Notes under the pieces: generated by a model
What the model saw: only the letters and a program-made list of their open reading frames with translations
The model's database searches: none
What the model was told of the DNA's origin: nothing
Part shown: in pieces, positions 56,220 to 64,000 of the stretch
How the letters are laid out: the number at the start of each line of letters is the position of its first letter
Position numbering within the stretch: position 1 is the first letter of the stretch
Translations under genes and position numbers: made by a program
Source: Mytilus galloprovincialis
Taxonomy: Eukaryota > Mollusca > Bivalvia > Mytilida > Mytilidae
DNA: 64,000 nt
Direction: 5' to 3'
Assembly: GCF_965363235.1 (NCBI RefSeq)
Contig: NC_134844.1
Location: 54,866,872-54,930,871, forward strand

Positions 56220-57015
56220 GTTTGTTATAGGGTTGTCTTTCGGTTGCTGAGCAATCGGCTAATTATTTACGAACTTCAAACAGAGGTAAAATTGTCCTCC
56301 TCTTCGCTATGTTGAGTAATCCAAGATTAGCATAGCAACATCACCGCTGCTTCGGAGTTTTAATAATTCCAAGGGGTTCATACAAGCTTAAGGCATTTCA
56401 CTCACCAAAACCTGGACATGCATCGAGTCCGAATTCTGACCAAACGTGACTGTGTATTTAAACATTTAAACAAAACGCCGATACCTTAATTAGGTTTTGA
56501 TTGAAGAAGTTCAAGTATCAATATTTCTGAATTCCTGTCAACCCTGGATGTTTTTTACTTTTTGACAGATAATCGGAATCCTCTAGTTTAATCCATATGA
56601 ATAAATGTCAATACAAATTCCGCCCGCTAACCTACTTGTCTTTTTAATTATATTATACATATAGTTTAAAAAGCAATCTTACAAAATCTTTGTTATTTTT
56701 CCTAAGTTTCGAAAGAAAAATGTGCCAGTGTTATGTACATGAAAATTCTAGAGAGAATCATTTCCCGCCAAATTTTCAATTGATTTTATCTTAAAACCAA
56801 GGACAGTTTCATGTTTTTTTGCTGTCAATTTGATGTAGTCTTTAAAAGTCAAAGCTTGTTATTTTGAAACAGTGGAGCGAACAGTATTAAGGCGTTAGGC
56901 GTTTTTGTCCGTATTGGTCATAAAATTTTATTCGAAAAGAACGTAAAAAATCACTATTTTTATTCTTAAACAATTTTCCCTTGAACTCATGCTATTTTTT
57001 TGTACATACTTGTAG

Positions 57016-57140
57016 ACAAAATGGTGACAAAAGAGGAATTCGACCTTAAAAAGAAAGATGTCATAACCGAAGAAAGCTGCAGTATAATAAAGGACAAAGA
57101 CGCAATGGTTGCTGAACAGAACATGACATTGTTGAAATGA
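57016..57140 (+). CDS. secreted EF-hand protein, copy C, exon 3 (completes second EF-hand)
   Basis: CTTGTAG|ACAAAATGG to TGA at 57138-57140. The split codon G|AC gives Asp131, so the spliced loop (127-138) is D-I-D-E-D-K-M-V-T-K-E-E, with ligands at 1, 3, 5, 9 and 12 and Val at 8: a canonical EF-hand apart from Lys at 6. The tail, FDLKKKDVITEESCSIIKDK, ends with AMVAEQNMTLLK. Introns 1 and 2 are 974 and 796 bp. No AATAAA is obvious close to the stop. Confidence 0.85.
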
Positions 57141-58789
57141 TTTTGACTTTTTACATTTTCCCCTCAAGCCCAGATCTTATAGCTAATGCAAACTGCTCTC
57201 ACAAACAACGCACTGAATTCCAAATGTTCAAATTGTGATACGAACGCTTCGATTATAGTTGCATTGCCTTGCATTTCTCTTTATAATTATTTAATTTTGT
57301 ATGTATTTTCTTCCTACGGCAATTTATATTTGCATCAAACTTATATATTGTATTGTCTTTTTTCACTATATTCTACTTGACAGATCATGCCTCAAATAAG
57401 TATAAGTATTTCTTACATTATTTTTTTTATAGACGAATTCAAATATTAAACTTTCATCTGAATTACTATTGTTTTTTTTGATAAATCTGCAAAACATTTT
57501 TTTGGGGTGCAAATTAGATTGTTGACCTGTACTTACAACAAACGAAAAATGTACGTAAATGTATTTTTGGAATGGGTAATTTTGAGGTGAAATAGGAGGT
57601 TTTTAGAGAAAAATTAATCAAAACAAGAAATGTAGAAAAATCATGATTTATAGTTACATCTTTTAAGAGAATATAAACTGTATGGATATAACAATTATCT
57701 TGTGTATATATTGTGTGTCCGCTCGTTATTAGTGAGACCATTAAGATATTTTTGGGGGTCAAAGATGTGGGTTAACCTGTCATTATGCATCATTTAAAAT
57801 ATCAAAATTGAACTAATACTCGTAGCTTAAAGGTTGAAAAATTGAATGTATGTCGACCTGAAGATGTCACCTTTAGGGTTGCTGTTGGTTTAATATTTCA
57901 CAACTTAAATCACTTGATAAAAATATTCTACCATAGAAAGAATTACTTCAATGTACAAAAATCTTCTTCTACTGTCTTGGAACTTACCAGCGATCTAGCG
58001 ATCTACCCATTCTAAAGAATCTTAAAAATATTTCAATGATACACATAATAGATAAAGTCATGTCAGGTTTCGGATTTTTTGTCAGACGTGCGGACTCCTT
58101 TGTTTTTGTCCTACGATACATGTTAAACAAGTTTGCTCCATATCACCAACTTTTCTTTGCATAGAAGACTTTAATACCTCATCAAAAGTCAATACCAAAA
58201 TTTAAGCAATTTCTAGATGTTTTTCATATATATTGAGACCCCAAATAATGTCAATACTAAATATAATTTAAAAGTCCGAGTCGGCCTTTCACCTTCATTT
58301 AAAGAAAAGAAAATATATCAAAAAGGGGTCCCATAACCTATCAATATTTCAGCTTATTTAGCTTTATGTTGCTTTTCTGACTTAAAGCATCAATTAAAGA
58401 ATTCTAGATTTTTTTAAAATTTCGCTCTACTACATTGAATTTCTTAATTAAGTGTTCTGTTACATCTTTGTGTAACATCTTTTTGTCGAACAATTACAAT
58501 TGGCCAGTAAGGTTAGGAACCACATAGCGTAGTTGTTGGTTGTCGTTGTCGTAAACTTTTTTTTATTCCAAAGATACAAAAATGAGCAAACAGAAACTGA
58601 TTGCGATATAGGAAAAAAATGAATATAAAGGAGCATTTTTAACAGCTGAGCGATTTAGGCCCGTAGGATACTATTGTTTCCTTTTATCTGTCTAACTCAC
58701 ATTATTCTAGCGTAACTTCTGCCTGTCTTTCTCTAGGATACCAATCATATTTGCTGGATCTTCGCATGAAACATATATATATGCGTTAT

Positions 58790-59040
58790 TAAAAAAAAAT
58801 GTCCAGGCTAAAAGAGAGATAAAAGATACCAAAGGGACATCCAAACTTGTAAGTCGAAAATTAACAAACAAAGCCATAACAAAAAAAAAAGGAAGGAAAG
58901 AGACCAAAAGACAAACAGTATAGAAAACTGAACATAAAAACCTAAAGACTAGGCATCCGCATAAACCAGCATTATCCGGGGGGTCTCGGTCGCTACGGAA
59001 GGGTAAGCAGATCTTGCTCCACACTTATTATGAGTAATAT
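58790..59040 (-). repeat. dispersed repeat R6 (unit C)
   Basis: Counterpart of 36770-37020 and 47630-47875. The long hydrophobic minus-strand frame (58707-59024) is its translation. Confidence 0.75.
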
Positions 59041-59570
59041 GATATCTATATTTGGTATTAGTGTTCCTTGTCTATGTCATTGTCAGTTTATTTTCTAATC
59101 TATGAGTTTGACTGTCCCTCTGGTGTCTTTCGACCCTCTGTTTGAAGATCTACATATCTGACAAACAGGGTTCACCTGACCTCGACCTCTTTTAATGAAA
59201 CAGTGATGGAGGTTACTGAGTTTACATTGTTAAGTCTGTATCTACCATACAATAAGCCACACGTCAACTATATTTGGTGTATGGAATGGTTGTAATGTGT
59301 ACATGTCCAACTTGTAGGTTTGCTGACCTTATTAATAACTTCATTTTCACGGTTCATTGGACAATTTTTAATTTTTGTGGCTTGGTTTACTTCTCAGATA
59401 CTATGAGTAATAAGTCAACTGTGTTTTGTTTATGGAATAATGATTGTAAGATGTACATGTCTGTCTTCCAATTTTCACATGAACTTGACATCATTTTAAT
59501 GTTTCAGTAGTCAATGTTAAGTTTTCATCGATTTGCCAGTTTATCAGATACTATAAGCGATAGGTACGTA
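59041..59570 (+). repeat. dispersed repeat R8 (unit C)
   Basis: Full two-part copy as in unit B, at the same place. Confidence 0.75.
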
Positions 59571-59794
59571 TCTGTATAGATATCTGAATTTGTTTAATTC
59601 GCGTAGTAATCTTTATGATATAAAAAAAAAATGGCCGGTAAATTCTCAGTGATAACTAAACAATCATTTTTCAACACGCAAACCACGAATTATTTGTACA
59701 AAATGTAAATTTCTCAAAATTCTCTTCAGATTTTTTCCTCGAGATGAAGTGCCATGTGTCCTCATATAATATACCAAATTGTAAAACAAACTGA

Positions 59795-60988
59795 TGCACA
59801 CTTGGTACAATTAAAAACCTGATAATAAATTGTTCAAATAAGGCCTTCGAAAATAGTGGAATAAATTACTTTTGGAGTGTCAAGAACTCGTTGGAAGTAC
59901 TTGATAAATTGCATGCTTATATTGGTGATTTTGAATCTGTTCAAAGTTTTGATTTTTCTACCCTGTATACCACATTGCCTCACATTCTCATTAAGAAAAA
60001 ATTCACACACCTAATTAAATGGGCATTCAAAAAATCAGAATGTGAATATATATGTTCAAACTCTTTTAGGTCATTTTTTAGTAGCAATAAACAAAAAAAC
60101 TATGTTAATTGGACATGCTTTGATACTATATATGCCCTTGAATTATTACTAGATAACATTTTTGTTCGCTTTGGAGATTCCGTATATCGTCAGATTATCG
60201 GAATTCCAATGGGGACTAACTGTGCACCACTTATTGCGGACCTGTTTTTGTATTGTTATGAGTTACAATTTATGACAAAAATAAGCAAAGACCCATCGAA
60301 ACAACATCTGATAAACAAATTTAATAATACTTTTAGATATTTGGATGATATTTTGGCTCTCAATAATGACGACTTCAGTATATATATTAATGAAATTTAT
60401 CCTGTTGAACTTACTTTAAATAAAGCTAATACTAACAATGACCACTGCCCTTTTCTTGATCTTGATATCTATATCACTAATGGAAAGCTGAATACTAAAA
60501 TTTATGATAAAAGGGATGATTTTTCATTTCCTATCGTTAATTATCCGTTTTTAGATGGTGACGTTCCCTTGTCACCATCTTACGGTGTTTATATATCTCA
60601 ACTTGTACGATTCGCTCGTGTATGTAACAATGTTTTCGATTTTAACGAGAGAAATTTATGTATTACTGAAAAATTATTACACCAGGGTTTTCGATATCAC
60701 AAACTAGTCAAAACATTTACTAAATTTTATCATCGGTATAAAGACATCATTCGTAAATATAGCTCAACATGCAGACTTCTAATACGTTCAGGTATTTCAC
60801 ATCCAATTTTTTATGGTAATATTCTTTATAAAGCACAAAGGTGTCAGTATTCACCTCAGAAACTTACAAAACCTTTGAATAGACTTATTAAGAAGGGATA
60901 TAATTACGATACTGTTGTCAAGTCATTAAAGATTGCATATTTTGGCGTTAATATTGAGTCACTGATAAGGTCTTTGCATCGGAACTAA
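59795..60988 (+). CDS. reverse transcriptase, 5'-truncated, probably Penelope-like
   Basis: The frame is open from the insertion border to TAA at 60986-60988 (about 397 codons). It lacks an ATG near the start, so it is a truncated copy. RT motifs in order, counted from the TTG at 59891: FDFSTLYTTLPH (A, Asp21), GIPMGTNCAPLIADLF (B, 104-119), FRYLDDILAL (C, YLDD at 150-153) and CPFLDLDIYI (187-194), then NTKIYDKRDDFSFPIVNYPF. FDxSxLYTxxPH, GIPMGT, the FLDL block and the following T-x-Y-x-K-x-D are features I associate with Penelope-like elements. No GIY-YIG endonuclease is visible, and the class is not certain. Both catalytic acidic motifs are intact, so the loss of its 5' part may be its main defect. 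Confidence 0.75.
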   Translation, partial: CTLGTIKNLIINCSNKAFENSGINYFWSVKNSLEVLDKLHAYIGDFESVQSFDFSTLYTTLPHILIKKKFTHLIKWAFKKSECEYICSNSFRSFFSSNKQKNYVNWTCFDTIYALELLLDNIFVRFGDSVYRQIIGIPMGTNCAPLIADLFLYCYELQFMTKISKDPSKQHLINKFNNTFRYLDDILALNNDDFSIYINEIYPVELTLNKANTNNDHCPFLDLDIYITNGKLNTKIYDKRDDFSFPIVNYPFLDGDVPLSPSYGVYISQLVRFARVCNNVFDFNERNLCITEKLLHQGFRYHKLVKTFTKFYHRYKDIIRKYSSTCRLLIRSGISHPIFYGNILYKAQRCQYSPQKLTKPLNRLIKKGYNYDTVVKSLKIAYFGVNIESLIRSLHRN

Positions 60989-61627
60989 ACACATTTATTC
61001 TAAAATACAGTTGTTGACATGACACGGGTTATGTTCTTCTCATATATGTTATGATGGTATGATACTAAACCCCTAACGGGAAGGATTGTGCCTGATGTTC
61101 ATATGATGAAATCATAATCTTTCAGTCAGTTTAATTGAAGTCTGGAGCTGGCATGTCAGTTAACTGCTAGTAGTCTGTTGTTATTTATGTATTATTGTCA
61201 TTTTGTTTATTTTCTTTGGTTACATCTTCTGACATCAGACTCGGATTTCTCTTGAACTGAATTTTAATGTGCGTATTGTTATGCGTTTACTTTACTACAT
61301 TGGTTAGAGGTATAGGGGGAGGGTTGAGATCTCACATGTTTAACCCCGCCGCATTTTTGCGCCTGTCCCAAGTCAGGAGCCTCTGGCCTTTGTTAGTCTT
61401 GTATTATTTTAATTTTAGTTTCTTGTGTACAATTTGGAAATTAGTATGGCGTTCATTATCACTGGACTAGTATATATTTGTTTAGGGGCCAGCTGAAGGA
61501 CGCCTCCGGGTGCGGGAATTTCTCGCTACATTGAAGACCTGTTGGTGACCCTCTGCTGTTGTTGTTTTTTATTTGGTCGGGTTGTTGTCTCTTTGACACA
61601 TTCCCCATTTCCATTCTCAATTTTATT
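59798..61627 (+). mobile_element. RT element inserted in unit C only
   Basis: Units A and B read across this site without a break (AAACAAACTGATG then ATTCATTACTTCAC at 37405 and 48620). In C, 1.83 kb stands between ACTGATGCA and ATTACTTCAC. The 3' region (60989-61627) holds an R1-like core (61300-61400) and ends CCATTCTCAATTTTATT. The last 185 bp are found alone at 23228-23410. About 5 bp of target seems lost, with no clear target-site duplication. Confidence 0.8.
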
Positions 61628-61739
61628 ACTTCACAATTACAGAGATTTAAGCCCCATTTCATACAAAGCCATCATGTGTATCAATAAACAATTCTTATCA
61701 CTTAATCAGAGGCATATACACTCATATTCTTCTTTCTTT

Positions 61740-62085
61740 TTTTTCTAGCTAGGGAATCGAATTAGAAAAATGAATGTGATTGGTTGCGAGTGAAAACTTA
61801 ACGCAGTGTTGGGTAACACAGAAAATTATCTCAGGCAACGCTCGCAATATTTTACAATTAAGATTATATACAACTTTGTTTCTTTTAGTTTTTTTTTCAA
61901 AGAACGCCTTTAAGGCAGCCCTTAATCAATCAACTGTGTTGGTCGATGATACTGATGTTGGTAGATTATTCCAATCTCTGATGGTCCTTGGAAAGAATTA
62001 TTGGCAATATTCATCTGTACTGGTTCTGTCATCGCAGAAGCGTTTAAACATCAGTCACATGTTTAAAAAAGAAGATTTGGTATGA
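61740..62085 (+). other. small conserved frame, copy C
   Basis: Counterpart of 37540-37881, open from about 61780 to 62085 with a 12-bp loss near the end (FSVGKKED reduced to FKKED). It sits just after the RT element. Confidence 0.3.
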
Positions 62086-62475
62086 TGGCCAATGAGACAA
62101 TTCTCCACAAGAGACCAAATAACACAGAAGTTAACAACTATAGGTCACCGTACGGCCTTCAACAAGGAACAAAGCCCATACCACATAGTTAGCTATAATA
62201 GTCCCCGAAATGAAAATGTAAAACAATTCAAACGAGAAAACTAACGGCCTAATTTATTTACAAAAAATGAACGAAAAAACAAATATGTAACACATAAACA
62301 AACGACAACCACTGAATTACAGGTTTCTGACTTGGGAAGGGCACAAACATATAGAATGTTGTGGGGTTAAATATGTTAGCGGGACCCCAACCCTCCCCTA
62401 ACCTGGGACAGTGGTGTAACAGTACAATATAAAAACGAACTATGAAAATCAGTTGAAAAAGGATTAGCTCATTAG
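62078..62475 (-). repeat. dispersed repeat R1, inverted (unit C)
   Basis: Same site as 37866-38290 and 49090-49520. Confidence 0.85.
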
Positions 62476-64000
62476 AAAAATACAAATACTACACATACAG
62501 GTGGACGTGGCCAGGTCCTTGTACATCCCAACAACAAAAAGACATTAAGTACAGATCTGAGAGTACTTGCAGTTACTGACAGCTAGTTCAAAGCCACTAA
62601 AAACTAATAAAAAAAAATCATGCATCAAGTACAAAATTTGTTGTTCGCACATCTTGATGCTCTTTTGCTGTACCTGCTCTATTGACATAGTCTTATTTTG
62701 GTTAGTTGAGTCCCATACTGTACAAGTTATTTCACACTAGGTCTTACCCTGGAACATATGCAGCTGCTTTTAAAGGTTGCATTCACCATCTTTTGATCAC
62801 CCTTTCAAATACAATATTTCCAACTATATTTGTGATTTTTTTAACATTAAATCGTCATAACAGTTTTTTGTTTGTTTCACTTTTCTCGGCTGCGTATAAA
62901 CCTTTTTCACAACCTACGCTCGACCTTTCAAAAATCCTAGCACGAGTACTGAATTAATTAAATATATGAATACGAATATATAGATGGAAGGATGTTTATA
63001 CGTTTGACTGAGAAAGATAGGTTGAAATATAAGTATAATAAACTCAAGGTGTTGAGTCTTTTAAAATCAATAACATTTACGCTACTAATTTTACTGCATC
63101 AGGTGTGCATTTCGACAATACATGTATCTATGGTGATGATTGCGGCCAAAATATTTTAAAATCCAAAGCACTATACAACCGTTGCATAGCTGATAAGAAC
63201 TAGAGGACCGAAAGTGTCAGGGCAAATAATTAGAACGTTAAAGTAGAATTTTTTATCAGTACCTACTAAAGTCATTGAGATAAGATAAATATATTCTTGA
63301 AAATAATACCGAATATTATAACAAAGTGACTTTAATTTGTAATTCCACTTAACAAGGTCAATTCTAGTCGTAGAAATATCGTCACCTTGGAATTTCTTAA
63401 ATGTAACTGTAAAACCTGTGTTTAGGCAGCATTAATTCTGCTGCCGAAATATGAAGTCACATTAAGTCAGAATATAAATTTAAAATCCAAATTTTCGTAA
63501 CGAACATTTAAAATAACACGGGGTTATACTCGTCATCAGTCGTAGTATGACATCCACAATAAATAACCTTTTCACCAACCAACAAGTTAATGTGGGAGGT
63601 CTGTAGGTGGGTAGTTGAAAGACTGAATTTTTGTAACACTGACAAATTAACCCTGACAACACAAAAAATTATTCGAAATCTTCATCCTGGCCAACCAACA
63701 AAGAAGAATCTACTTGCTATATTTTTTTTAATTTGTCCTTGTCCTGAATATGCATAAAAGTTATACGCTTGTTTTTTTTTTTTTTTTTTAGAAAAAAACA
63801 ATCAATTATTCTATCTACTGATAGAGAAAATTGTTGAAACTTACAAGTAAAACGCCAGAATGTAAACACGAGAACAAACAATATTGGTAGCTGTTTTAAA
63901 CTGAACGTAGGAGGTTCTAAATTTGTTCCTCTGCAAATTCAAACCAAAGTTTGAAAATTGGTACTTGCTGCTGCCTTACTAGGTATGCAGCATTTAGGAG
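62476..64000. other. distal part of unit C, no gene seen
   Basis: Matches 38290-39990 of unit A and 49520-50815 of B, with changes: from about 63050 C diverges (GGTGTTGAGTCTTTTAAAATC) before the match resumes near 63340. It holds a long T-run at 63772-63790. Frames here are shadows. Confidence 0.45.

Larger units (their letters stand above)
54161..64000 (+). repeat. tandem segmental duplication, unit C (cut by window end)
   Basis: Same order as A and B but without the 32-bp satellite. R4 is inserted at 54415-54600 and the RT element at 59798-61627. The window ends at the point matching about 39990 of unit A. Confidence 0.8.

Overview
This is eukaryotic genomic DNA, strongly AT-rich, with genes split by introns and a dense load of mobile elements. 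The best fit is a marine bivalve, probably a mussel of the Mytilus type. That is an inference from dispersed repeats I recognise as typical of bivalve genomes (the module around CCCAAGTCAGGAGCCT, and the repeat with CCAGACGCGCGTTTCGTCTAC) and from the protein families present. There are no operons, ribosome-binding sites, rRNA or CRISPR arrays.

Layout. (1) 1-16.1 kb: a minus-strand gene with three exons found (16083-15784, 5852-5738, 4848-4636) that encodes a signal peptide, a PAN/apple-like module, an EGF-like module and the first half of an F5/8C (fucolectin-type) domain. It runs off the left edge. Its introns are full of transposons: a 2.1 kb element with 26-bp inverted ends, foldback MITEs, a hAT remnant and a LINE remnant. 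(2) 16.1-26.3 kb: gene-poor and repeat-rich, with two elements bounded by TTAA (17694-20511 and 23552-24335), foldback elements and a solitary 3' tail of a retroelement. (3) 26.3-29.5 kb: a minus-strand secreted EF-hand gene, exons 29457-29076 and 26421-26327. (4) 30.47-31.13 kb: a 29-bp VNTR. (5) 32.1-64 kb: three head-to-tail copies of a 10-12 kb unit (A about 32131-42165, B about 42525-54160, C about 54161 to the window end). Each carries a three-exon gene for a secreted EF-hand protein on the plus strand.

The EF-hand family is the main biological content. Exon 1 encodes a signal peptide and a stretch ending in a furin-like RFKR. Exon 2 encodes the first EF-hand and the start of the second. 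The second EF-hand loop exists only after splicing, because intron 2 splits its fifth residue (phase 1). Copy C is open throughout (171 aa). Copies A and B each have a broken exon 2. The older minus-strand paralogue has no intron 1 and a displaced start codon. A 32-bp satellite containing GGATCC lies just upstream of a TATA box in copies A and B and is missing in C.

After the unit was copied, the copies diverged through insertions, deletions and repeat changes that can be read against each other: a 353-bp-period repeat only in A, a 47-bp minisatellite expanded in A but single in B, a 430-bp duplication in B, a reverse transcriptase element only in C, and several deletions in A. A broken MULE-type transposase lies at the distal end of A and B. 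All family names come from reading motifs by eye; no database search was possible.
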